Positions 52,761 to 60,936 of a stretch of DNA of 64,000 nt are shown piece by piece. A model generated the notes under the pieces. That model had not been told where the DNA came from, ran no database searches, and saw only the letters and a program-made list of their open reading frames with translations. A program made the translations under genes and the position numbers. The number at the start of each line of letters is the position of its first letter. Within the stretch, counting starts at the first letter, position 1. The stretch spans positions 108,668 through 172,667 of the forward strand of contig NZ_JAHLDM010000008.1 in assembly GCF_018861295.1 (NCBI RefSeq), given 5' to 3'. The DNA comes from Clostridium_AD estertheticum_D (lineage in GTDB: Bacteria > Bacillota > Clostridia > Clostridiales > Clostridiaceae).

Positions 52761-52835
52761 TGGTACTATGGTATGACCACTTTATTTAAGTTTATCACAA
52801 TGTCTAAGACAATTCAATCATTTATACAAATTTTA
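52761..52835 (-). promoter_or_regulatory. Promoter-operator copy 2, upstream of lctD
   Basis: Minus-strand -35 TTGAAT (complement of 52812-52817), 17-base spacer, -10 TAAACT (52789-52794), then an imperfect TGGT...ACCA dyad at 52761-52779. The whole segment is a diverged copy of 54821-54895. The TGGT-N-ACCA form suits a FadR/LldR-type GntR repressor. Confidence 0.7.
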
Positions 52836-52888
52836 AGTAAACATTTACATCGTAGATGTCAAAATAAAGATACACCATGCTTACACAG

Positions 52889-52914
52889 CTTTACCAAATG
52901 ATAAAGCTGTTTCT
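52889..52914. other. Hairpin after etfA
   Basis: ACAGCTTTA/TAAAGCTGT stem with no T-tract on the minus strand; possibly a weak terminator or stability hairpin between etfA and the lctD promoter. Confidence 0.4.
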
Positions 52915-52945
52915 TCTTTCATTGATAACATAAGCAATAAACTCC

Positions 52946-53884
52946 TTATTTTGCTTTTACTTTTTTCATTTCTTCAATCATAATTGGAAGAATTTCATTT
53001 ACATTTCCAATAATACTTATATCTGCTATTTCAAAAATTGGAGCTTCCTCATCTTTATTAATTGCCACAATATACTTAGCACCTGTCATTCCAGATGTAT
53101 GTTGTGTTGCTCCAGAAAGACCGCATGCAATATAAAGTTTTGGTGCTACAATCTTTCCCGATTGTCCAACTTGGTGTGTACGACAAATCCATCCATCTTC
53201 TATTGCTGGTCTTGTTGCACCTACTTCACCACCAAGCACACGTGCTAATTCTTCAACAAGTTTAAAATTTTCTACATTTCCCAATCCACGCCCACCAGAA
53301 ACAATAACCTCTGCTTCTTCTAAATTAACAGTTTCACAAACGTCTTTTACTGTATCAACGATTTTTGCCTTAACAGCACTCGCTGGAATTTCTATTTCCT
53401 TCTCTGTAACCCCTGCATTTGAAACAGTCTCTGGCTTTGAAAAAGTTCCATTTCTAACTATAACTACAGCTGTGCCATCTACTTCAATGTGTTCTAAAAT
53501 TGTACCACCATAAGCCGGCCTTGTGTATATAACTTTACCATCAGTTTTATCCATTCCTATTACATCACTTACAAATCCTAAGTCCATACGTCCTGCAATG
53601 CGTGGTGCAATATCTTTAGCAATTGCTGTATTTGCAAGTAGAAGAATATCTGGGTTTTGCTGCTTAACAATTTGTGATAATACTTCTGTCAAAGTATCAC
53701 AGTCTGTAGCCGTTTCTGCAAAAATAACTGGAATTCCAAAAGTTGCTACTGTATCTGCCGCAGCCTTGTTACCTACTATAATAACTGTTCCTTCTGCATC
53801 TAATGCTTTTACTGCACTAATCAATTCAAGACTTCCGCCTAATACTTTTTCTCCATCTGTTTCAATAAACAATAATGCTTTCAT
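52946..53884 (-). CDS. etfA: Electron transfer flavoprotein alpha subunit
   Basis: A 312-residue EtfA. The C-terminal FAD-binding domain carries GGRGLG, GATRPAIEDGW, HQVGQSGK, CGLSGATQHTSGM and IVAINKDEEAPIF, all diagnostic. Unlike A. woodii LctC it has no N-terminal ferredoxin domain, so electrons must enter through EtfB or another route. It pairs with EtfB, 20 bases upstream, and serves lctD and probably the acyl-CoA dehydrogenase. Confidence 0.95.
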   Translation of the reverse strand: MKALLFIETDGEKVLGGSLELISAVKALDAEGTVIIVGNKAAADTVATFGIPVIFAETATDCDTLTEVLSQIVKQQNPDILLLANTAIAKDIAPRIAGRMDLGFVSDVIGMDKTDGKVIYTRPAYGGTILEHIEVDGTAVVIVRNGTFSKPETVSNAGVTEKEIEIPASAVKAKIVDTVKDVCETVNLEEAEVIVSGGRGLGNVENFKLVEELARVLGGEVGATRPAIEDGWICRTHQVGQSGKIVAPKLYIACGLSGATQHTSGMTGAKYIVAINKDEEAPIFEIADISIIGNVNEILPIMIEEMKKVKAK

Positions 53885-53904
53885 AATTTCGTTTTCCCCC
53901 TTAA

Positions 53905-54690
53905 TTAGATTGTTTTATCTTTTTTCATTTGCTCAATAGCAGCACTTACTGCTAGCGACGCATCTTTCTCTTGGATCTTGATACCAGCCTCTTTCTTAGG
54001 AGGCTGCACATATTCAATACAACGTACTTTGGCTTGTTTTACCTCTCCAATTTCTGCTGCGCAATAAATTGGAATGATTGCCTTACGACTTGCCATCTTA
54101 GTTCTAATACTAGGATAACGTGGATCATAATTGGGTTTGCTTACTGTTACTACAGCTGGAGATCCTACAGAAACTATATTATATCCTTCTTCAGTTTCTT
54201 GATGAACTTCCAAGCCACCCTCTTTCAAATTGATTTCAATTGCGCTACTAACAAAGCTTGTGTCCAATTTTTCAGCAAGTATGGCTCCTACCTGACCAGT
54301 AATTTCATCTGTGGATTCCTTTCCACAAAGAATTAAATCAAATTTTTCACCTTTGTCTTTTTCAATTTTATGAATAGCATCTGCCAAAACATGAGCTGTG
54401 GAATTAGCGTCTAAATCTGCATATAAATCATCTTTTACAGAAAATGCTTCCTTAGCTCCTACAGAAAGACAATTTTTTAATGTATTTAAAGAATCATCTG
54501 CTCCAACAGTTAATACACTAACATTTCCTCCATTAGCTTCTGTAAAACGAACCGCTAACTCTAATGCATATGTGTCAAATGCATTTGCTACCAAACTGAC
54601 TCCATTTAAATTAGGTTTTTTCGTCTTATTATCCAAATGGATTTCAATAGAATCATCTGGAACTTGTTTTACACATAAAATAATATTCAT
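53905..54690 (-). CDS. etfB: Electron transfer flavoprotein beta subunit
   Basis: A 261-residue EtfB. CVKQVPDD at the start, ALELAVRF, LSVGAKEAFSVKDD, ILCGKESTDEITGQVGA and the YDPRYPSIRTKMASRK signature match clostridial bifurcating EtfB proteins, which bind NADH and a second FAD. It is the first gene of the lactate operon, with a promoter and a palindromic operator 130-205 bases upstream. Confidence 0.95.
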   Translation of the reverse strand: MNIILCVKQVPDDSIEIHLDNKTKKPNLNGVSLVANAFDTYALELAVRFTEANGGNVSVLTVGADDSLNTLKNCLSVGAKEAFSVKDDLYADLDANSTAHVLADAIHKIEKDKGEKFDLILCGKESTDEITGQVGAILAEKLDTSFVSSAIEINLKEGGLEVHQETEEGYNIVSVGSPAVVTVSKPNYDPRYPSIRTKMASRKAIIPIYCAAEIGEVKQAKVRCIEYVQPPKKEAGIKIQEKDASLAVSAAIEQMKKDKTI

Positions 54691-54820
54691 ACTTTCCCTC
54701 TCCTTTACACTTTTACTTTATTAAATCGTTTTCTTGATAGAACAATTGTATATTTAAATTTTTTATAAAGAACCATTTTATGAAAATTGTTTTGATTAAT
54801 TTTTATAGAAATATTGTTTG

Positions 54821-54895
54821 GTGGTAGTATGGTACTACCACTTTATTTAATTTTATCACAATATTTAAAACAACTCAATGATTTATACAATTTTC
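54821..54895 (-). promoter_or_regulatory. Promoter-operator copy 1, upstream of etfB
   Basis: Minus-strand -35 TTGAGT (54873-54878), 17-base spacer, -10 TAAAAT (54850-54855), followed by the palindrome GTGGTAGTA-TGG-TACTACCAC (54821-54841). An operator overlapping the transcription start implies repression, most simply by a lactate-sensing GntR protein. Confidence 0.75.
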
Positions 54896-55012
54896 TTTAT
54901 TTCATAATTGGAGCATAACGATCTAACCCTGCTATACTAACCACGATTGGTTCAATTGATTTTCTTACTTCTTCGGAGCAGCCAGCATACAAGTGAATAA
55001 ATTCAATATAAG
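54896..55012 (-). pseudogene. C-terminal remnant of an unidentified gene
   Basis: A minus-strand frame reads ...FIHLYAGCSEEVRKSI and ends RYAPIMK-stop near 54903. It has good protein character but no start, and I do not recognise it. It lies between the truncated lctD and the lactate promoter and may be what is left of the operon's former upstream gene. Confidence 0.35.
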
Positions 55013-55071
55013 ATATCGCCAATATCTACAAAAGACATTGACGATATGCCATACTTTATTCACAAACTTTT
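55013..55071. repeat. 59-bp repeat, copy 2
   Basis: Near-copy of 49995-50053 with the same hairpin (55013-55047) and the lctD-type end codons. Confidence 0.8.
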
Positions 55072-55349
55072 CCTGGGTTTAATATATTTTTAGGATCAAA
55101 TGCCAATTTTATATTTTTCATAAGTCCTACATACACAGGTCCTAATTGTTCTAACATATATGCTTTTTTTGCAAATCCAATACCAGGTTCTCCGGATACT
55201 AACCCTTTGAGTTCTCTTGATTTACTATACATCGCTTCAAATGCTTCTTTTCTCTCATCTGTATCCGTTATAAATACATCAAGAGCACCTTGCTCTAGGC
55301 AAATATTAGCTACACCTTCATAGGCTTTTTCTATTTCTTCTATTAATTG
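55056..55349 (-). pseudogene. Truncated, internally deleted lctD/glcD paralogue
   Basis: The minus frame reads LEQGALDVFITDTDERKEAF, then RELKGLVSGEPGIGFAKKAY and ends ILNPGKVCE-stop. These match two separated parts of the FAD-linked oxidase C-terminal domain (compare EAGAIDVLVADT and VSGEHGIGSGK in the intact gene at 51.3 kb), with about 100 residues missing between, including the HAGDGNLH motif. No start remains. It is a relic of a second lactate dehydrogenase. Confidence 0.8.
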
Positions 55350-55868
55350 TTAAGTAGTTAACGATCTTTATCTTTTTTAAGTTAAAGTTGAAGGTAACAA
55401 TGCTTATTTCACTCACCTCTGCTTTAAATAAACGTAAATATTTTTAACTAACTACTAAATTTTTGATAATAATTTCGCACTGTCATCGTTATTATTTATT
55501 CCTAACACAAAAATATTTTCATACTCATCTTATATAAAAAATATCAGTATAATCAAACCTTACTTCACCCATTATGTGCACATACACAAAATCAGCATTT
55601 TATATTTGTGCAATTGGATATTGATTATCATCTGCAAAAATATAATAATAGACTTATATTATTAAACGATCTTCTTATTTTTACTGAGTAACTATAATTA
55701 ATGATATAGTGATTTGATTGTAATGATTAATAACATGTATCTCTTTTATATTTAAGAAAATAGGTAAAATAAAAGATATTACTTAGTGATCGCTCTTATA
55801 ATGTTTGAGGAGCATTCCTGTTATTAATTAAAATGAACTTTTAAAAAAAGAGTACCTACTGATAAAAT
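55350..55868. other. Non-coding decay region
   Basis: No intact gene. A segment at about 55574-55690 is a diverged copy of 57857-57970, the sequence upstream of the cfa pseudogene. Confidence 0.5.
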
Positions 55869-56722
55869 ACAGCAGCGGGCTTTAAAACATTTCAGGAATG
55901 GTTAAAATTAGTTGCAAAAGAAAATAAAAAAAACAACATAATTGTAGGATTACAACCTACAGGTCATTACTGGTTCACATTTGGAAACTTTCTAAAGGAA
56001 CTGGGGATTAAACTTGTTCTTGTTAACCCATTTCATGTTAAAAGAAGTAAAGAGTTAGATGATAACTCTCAGACAAAAAATGACCTTAAAGATCCAAAAA
56101 CAATTGCAAAGCTTGTTATTGAAGGTCGGTATTCTCTGCCTTGCATTCCGGAAGAAATATATAGCGCGTTAAGAATAGCAATGGGAATGAGAGAAAGTCT
56201 TACTAAAAATTTAAGTATAATTAAAAATAAAGTAGATCACTGGTTAGACAAATACTTTCCTGAATTTGAGGTATTAGCTTTTCAGGTGCCTGGCGTCAAG
56301 GAGATGGTATCAATGAAAGGGGTAGGAATCATGACCGCCGCTGGATTCATTGCTGAAGTTAGTGACATAAAGAGATTTACACATCCAAGCCAAATTCCGA
56401 AACTTGCAGGTTTAAACCTAATTGAGAATAGTTCGGGTAAACATAAAGATAAAACAAGTATAAGTAACCGAGTTAGAGCTAGGCTTAGAGCACTTTTATT
56501 CCGTGTAATAATGCCATTAGTATCTAAAAATAAAGAGTTTAAAATGTTACATGAATATTATACAAATAGAAAAGTAATCCATTAAAGAAAAAGCAGTCAT
56601 TAATTTTGCTATGTTGCAAGCTTATAAGAATATTTTTCACTATAATAACTAAAAGAGTTGAATATGATCCACAAAAATTAATGAAGGATACAGGATTTAA
56701 CCTACAACTCAAAGTAGCCTAA
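55869..56722 (+). pseudogene. IS110-family transposase, 5'-truncated and frameshifted
   Basis: The frame lacks a start but reads VGLQPTGHYWFTFGNFLKEL and LVNPFHVKRSKELDD (DEDD RuvC-like domain) and later MKGVGIMTAAGFIAEVSDI, FTHPSQIPKLAGLNLI and SSGKHKDKTSIS (Transposase_20 domain with the serine region). It stops at 56585; a one-base shift continues as NPLKKKQSLILLCCKLIRI to a TAA at 56722. The first ~50 residues are lost, and the usual SxRGR motif is SNRVR. The longest clean piece is 56181-56585. The element is dead. Confidence 0.85.
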
Positions 56723-56749
56723 GTTAGTTATCCACAAGACATTTCTATT

Positions 56750-57060
56750 TAGCAATATTTAAAATAATCCACAGCATGTCTACAGCTGATTTTTAAGCCA
56801 ATAATTGTGGAAAACTTATAAAAGGTTCTCATTTTTAAATAGATCTTTGAAAAAAGAAACTGGGATTAGTCAGGTTTAAATTACACCATAAGGGCATAGA
56901 CCCGGTCGAGGAGCACATACTGACATCTGCCTCTTGGATAGACTGAACAAAGGAATTTAGGACATAGATCCTTTGAGACATGGAAGGGTAGTTACCAGAG
57001 ATAATGCGGAGATCCATCGTATCCATAATTTAACAAAAATTATAGTTCTCTTTAAGTCAC
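56750..57060 (+). ncRNA. Possible IS110/IS1111 non-coding end (bridge-RNA region)
   Basis: Downstream of the transposase remnant lies about 300 bases that are richer in G/C, gene-free and hairpin-rich, with AAAGGA/TCCTTT arms around GGACATAG and a GGGCATAGACCCGG stem near 56890-56905. IS1111-group elements carry their bridge RNA in the right, transposase-downstream end, so this may be that region. Without the element's boundaries it cannot be confirmed. Confidence 0.3.
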
Positions 57061-57167
57061 CTATCTCTGCCCATATAAATGCAAAAATTCAATATATACC
57101 AAGAAGGTTTGTTTTTGAAATGATGAAATTCTAAGAATGAGTGAGATATAGAGAGGAAGGTTTTATT

Positions 57168-57599
57168 TTGATATTAAGTAAATCTAGTGTCACAAATATA
57201 AGAAATGAAATTGAGGTAGTTACTTTTCAAAGCAAATTATATTATCGGTATGAAATTGTTAAATACTTTGAATATTATTTAACAAAAAAATACAAACAAA
57301 ATTATGTTACCAATGTCTGTCTTAAAAACGTAAATCAATACATTGATTGGTATTCTTTAAACAATATAAATAACTATTTCATATTAAGTAAAGATAATTA
57401 TAATAAATATGGACTTTATCTCCAGAATTCAAAAGGGTATAAAAAAAGTACTATATTAAGTAAAATAGTATCCTTACGTAAATTAAATGAATTTTTAATA
57501 AAGTTCAATCAACAAAATGGTAATAAAGACTTTCCTAATCATCTAAAAAGAAATAATAATCAGTATAATTATTTAACGGAGTCATATATAAGGCTATGA
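57168..57599 (+). CDS. Truncated integrase-like protein (core-binding domain only)
   Basis: A 143-residue protein, very rich in Asn, Lys and Tyr. The text YYRYEIVKYFEYYLTKKY and KSTILSKIVSLRKLNEFLI recalls the SAM-like N-terminal core-binding domain of tyrosine recombinases; the catalytic domain with the R-H-R-Y residues is absent. TTG at 57168 follows GAGGAAGG by seven bases. It is probably a fragment of a mobile-element integrase. Confidence in the family is low. Confidence 0.4.
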   Translation: MILSKSSVTNIRNEIEVVTFQSKLYYRYEIVKYFEYYLTKKYKQNYVTNVCLKNVNQYIDWYSLNNINNYFILSKDNYNKYGLYLQNSKGYKKSTILSKIVSLRKLNEFLIKFNQQNGNKDFPNHLKRNNNQYNYLTESYIRL

Positions 57600-57856
57600 T
57601 AAATGAAAAATCGTTAATTTTGTATATATGCACATTAGTGTTTTTTTACAGCATATTTCTTTATAATTTTAAAGGAAGTGCAATTAATGTTAAAGGTATA
57701 AATATTTGAAAATACTATCATTAATATATTTATTTTGATCAATATTATTGCAACATCGTCTATATGTAACATTCAATACTGCCCTTCTCTCATGATGTTA
57801 TAATAATTCTTAATGTGTTGGTTATAAAAATAGATATCCTATATAAATAAAATTAT

Positions 57857-57975
57857 CGGTGTGCATATATACAAATTTAGTGATTAATGTTTGTGCAATT
57901 AGATATTGATTGTAATATAAAAAAACATGATAATAGATTTATATTGTTAATCAATTTTCTTGTTTTTACTGTGAA
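57857..57975. repeat. Diverged repeat upstream of cfa
   Basis: Shares with 55574-55692 the sequence TTTGTGCAATTRGATATTGA and a later TTATATTRTTAA...CTTRTTTTTACTG. The other members of the pair lie before an IS remnant, so one copy has probably been carried off by rearrangement. Confidence 0.55.
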
Positions 57976-58083
57976 AATCAACATATACCAATTTGTATAA
58001 ATACATAAATTACTACATATAAAATTTCAACAACAGTAAATAACTTAGATTACTGTTTAATATTAATTAAGGAGTGATAAATT

Positions 58084-58789
58084 TTGGTTTGTGATAAATT
58101 ATTTTATAAGACTATATTTAAAAGCATGTTTACCGATCCATTTGAAATTAAGTTTTGGGACGGAATTGTAGATAAGTTCGGTGAAGGCTACTGGAATTAC
58201 CATAAGTGAAGAGCAGTTTGAAAAGGCTACTGAAAGAATAAAATTAGAGGGATTAGAAAATTTGGTTGAAGTTAAGCTTCAGGATTACAGAGAAATAAAG
58301 AATGTAAGTTTTGATAGAATTGTTAGTGTAGGAATGCTCGAACACGTAGGACTAGAAAGTTTATCTGAATATTTTCATATAGTAAATGACTTATTAAATG
58401 ATAAAGGCCTTTCTTTACTTCATTGCATAACAGCAGTAAATGAAGGTGGTAATAATACATGGATATATAAATATATTTTTCCAGGTGGACATGTGCCTGC
58501 AATTAAAAATATTATCACCGATATAGCAGGTCTAGAACTTGAATTAATTGACGTAGAAAGCCTTAGGAGACATTATGGAAAAACATTAGAACACTGGGCT
58601 GAAAATTTTGAAAGTGCCCTACCTATAGTAGAAAAGACTAAAGATGAAACATTTATAAGAATGTGGAGGTTATACTTAAATTCCTGTGCTGCATCATTCA
58701 ATTGCGGTAATATCAATCTTCATCAGATATTATTTGCTAAAGGAGTAAATAATGATTTGCCTTTGACAAGAGACTACATGACTAAATAG
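58084..58789 (+). pseudogene. cfa: Cyclopropane-fatty-acid synthase gene with internal deletion
   Basis: From TTG 58084, after AAGGAG, the frame reads LFYKTIFKSMFTDPFEIKFW, the family N-terminus, and hits a stop at 58207. At 58181 a second frame begins VKATGITISEEQFEKATERI and runs to 58789 through MLEHVGLE, HCITAVNEG and FPGGHVPAI, the C-terminal half. The SAM-binding LDIGCGWG region (about 150 residues) is missing. The junction GGTGAAGGC is shared by both sides, pointing to deletion by short homology. The surviving protein could not bind SAM. Confidence 0.85.
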
Positions 58790-58816
58790 GCAAAATTTTA
58801 ACGAGTAGGTGAAAAA

Positions 58817-59161
58817 ATGAAATACTTACGGCAATTAATGATTATTTTAATTCCATATATTGTTGGAACGGTATTACAGATAACATTACATTTGCCAATT
58901 CCAGGAGCGGTTATAGGACTTATTTTACTGTTTTTAGGGCTACAAATAGGAATAGTTAAATTCGAAATGATAGAAGAGCTTTGCGAGTTTCTTTTATCAA
59001 ATATGTCCTTTTTCTTTATTCCTGCTGGAGTAGGTTTAATGACAGCCTTCGGTGTATTAAAAGGGAAATGGATATCATTTATTATTATAGTTGTTTTATC
59101 CACATGTTTGGTTTGGATTGTAACAGCTTTTGTAGTTAAAACTTTAAGGAAGGGACGTTAA
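58817..59161 (+). CDS. lrgA: CidA/LrgA family holin-like protein
   Basis: A 114-residue membrane protein with four hydrophobic spans. PIPGAVIGLILLFLGLQ and FFIPAGVGLMTAFG are the CidA/LrgA signatures. With LrgB it modulates murein hydrolase export or, as shown in other bacteria, pyruvate or metabolite transport. The gene is two bases from lrgB. Confidence 0.9.
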   Translation: MKYLRQLMIILIPYIVGTVLQITLHLPIPGAVIGLILLFLGLQIGIVKFEMIEELCEFLLSNMSFFFIPAGVGLMTAFGVLKGKWISFIIIVVLSTCLVWIVTAFVVKTLRKGR

Positions 59162-59162
59162 A

Positions 59163-59867
59163 ATGAATGATTTAATTACTTCACCGGTTTTTGGTGTAAT
59201 AACATCTCTCATTGCTTATGAAATTGGAATTTACATAAAGAGCAAGGGAAGACTTTCAATATTTAATCCATTATTAATAGCAATTATAATATTAATATTT
59301 TTTCTTGAAAAATTCCATATCCCATATGCAGACTATAATAATGGTGGTCAAATAATTTCATTTTTCCTATTTCCTGCCACGATAGCATTAGCTTTGCCAA
59401 TGTATAAGAAATTTGCTTTATTTAAAGAAAATGCTGTTTCTATACTTATAGGAATTTTTAGTGGAGCCATTTCGGGTTTTATATGTGTAGTATTTCTTTC
59501 AAAATTATTTGGATTAACTAATGTGCTTACAGAATCTTTAATACCAAAATCAATAACAACACCTATAGGGATCGCACTGTCTAAGCAGTTAGGTGGACTT
59601 TCGTCAATTACAGTTGTAGCTATTATAATGACAGGGATTATAGGATCTGTTGTTGGACCATTTTTGCATAAAATCTTCAAAATTAAAGATAAAGTTGCTT
59701 TAGGCATTGCTATGGGAGCATCCGCTCACGCATTAGGAACAGCGAGGTCTATGGAAATAGGGGAAATTGAAGGTGCAATGAGTGGCCTAACTATGGCTAT
59801 TTCAGGAGTTGTCGCTGTTCTTTTATATCCCCTTTTATGGAAGATAGTTCTTGAAATATTTAAATAG
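59163..59867 (+). CDS. lrgB: LrgB family protein
   Basis: A 234-residue membrane protein with about eight helices. SLIPKSITTPIGIALSKQLGG and GASAHALGTARSMEIGEIEGA are the classic LrgB motifs. It is translationally linked to lrgA. No LytSR two-component pair is in the window. Confidence 0.93.
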   Translation: MNDLITSPVFGVITSLIAYEIGIYIKSKGRLSIFNPLLIAIIILIFFLEKFHIPYADYNNGGQIISFFLFPATIALALPMYKKFALFKENAVSILIGIFSGAISGFICVVFLSKLFGLTNVLTESLIPKSITTPIGIALSKQLGGLSSITVVAIIMTGIIGSVVGPFLHKIFKIKDKVALGIAMGASAHALGTARSMEIGEIEGAMSGLTMAISGVVAVLLYPLLWKIVLEIFK

Positions 59868-59950
59868 TTTCTTGAAATATACTATGAATATTACAACGTT
59901 AAATCAATTCTATAAATGTAATGTATGTTGATTTAGGAGGTATTATAATT

Positions 59951-60520
59951 ATGAAAAAAGATGAGCGTAAAGGGCCACTAAACAAATTATTTAATTCAAT
60001 AGACAATTTTTTGTCTGATGAGAAAGAGCAGACATTAAGAAGTAAGTTGGGAAAAGAAATACGTGAATGCATTTTTACAGAAGATATAGTTGAAAAACTT
60101 TATAAAAATGATTTTACAGGTTTAGTTGATGATGAAGAAGAAATAGTAGTGCTTTATTCTATGATATTTCCAGTTTTCGTAGAGAAAGATAATGTTATAT
60201 TTAGGTTGTATAAGCATAAAATTGAAGTTGATTTGTCGGATGAAATGAGCGATAGATACATTTACATATTTTCAGACGGGAGACTTACATCAGGATTGTT
60301 TCAGTGCTTTAAGCTTTATGATGATGAATATATTTATGGAGTAAAAAAAATAATAAATATGATTCCGGGTTTTAAGAACACTGTGACGGAGGCTCTAGTG
60401 AATTTAAATAATAATGGAGATTTCAATAAAGAAGAAATAGGAAATTTAAATGGTAAAGAAATAACAGCAAAAAATAATTACAATGAATTAATAGACTGCT
60501 TAAATAGATTTAAGCACTGA
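59951..60520 (+). CDS. Hypothetical cytoplasmic protein
   Basis: A 189-residue soluble protein beginning MKKDERKGPLNKLFNSIDNF. No helix long enough for the membrane and no known motif. The middle part (EEIVVLYSMIFPVFVEKDNV, YIYIFSDGRLTSGLFQCF) looks like a mixed alpha/beta fold. GGAGG lies nine bases before ATG 59951; an earlier in-frame codon at 59921 lacks a site. A strong terminator follows. It could be co-transcribed with lrgAB, 84 bases upstream. Confidence 0.65.
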   Translation: MKKDERKGPLNKLFNSIDNFLSDEKEQTLRSKLGKEIRECIFTEDIVEKLYKNDFTGLVDDEEEIVVLYSMIFPVFVEKDNVIFRLYKHKIEVDLSDEMSDRYIYIFSDGRLTSGLFQCFKLYDDEYIYGVKKIINMIPGFKNTVTEALVNLNNNGDFNKEEIGNLNGKEITAKNNYNELIDCLNRFKH

Positions 60521-60567
60521 CAATAATTTACAGGAGGTTGTTTTAGGAACTCTTAATTATTTTGTAG

Positions 60568-60612
60568 TAGCTGATGGATATAAAAATTTATATCCATCAG
60601 CTATGTTTTTTT
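60568..60612 (+). terminator. Terminator after the hypothetical gene
   Basis: Perfect 17-bp stem (60568-60584 with 60587-60603) followed by TGTTTTTTT. Confidence 0.85.
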
Positions 60613-60936
60613 GCTAGTGAATATAAAATTTTTGTTTAACGACTTCAGATCTGCGAGAGATGATTTAATCAGTAAAGAAACATAATATGCAATTAACCAG
60701 ACAAGATAGATAACTACAAAATAAGATTATGTTTGTGAAATAAAACTAATTAGCTATATCCGTCTTAAAAAGATTAAGTTATAATAAATCCTATGTAACG
60801 CCATTTTAAAATAGTATACGCTGTATGTTATTTCATTTATATATAGTATGATTATCCCACAAAAGCTTGTAATTACTTCCAAACATAGCGCTTATGATAT
60901 AATAATACCAAAATGACCACTTTAAGGAGGATTACT
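60613..60936. other. Spacer with a dispersed TTAACGAC motif
   Basis: No gene. TTAACGACTTCAGA at 60637-60650 matches a motif seen at 5378-5391 and, diverged, at 63709-63722. The end of the region holds the ribosome site of the IS1182 remnant. Confidence 0.4.
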
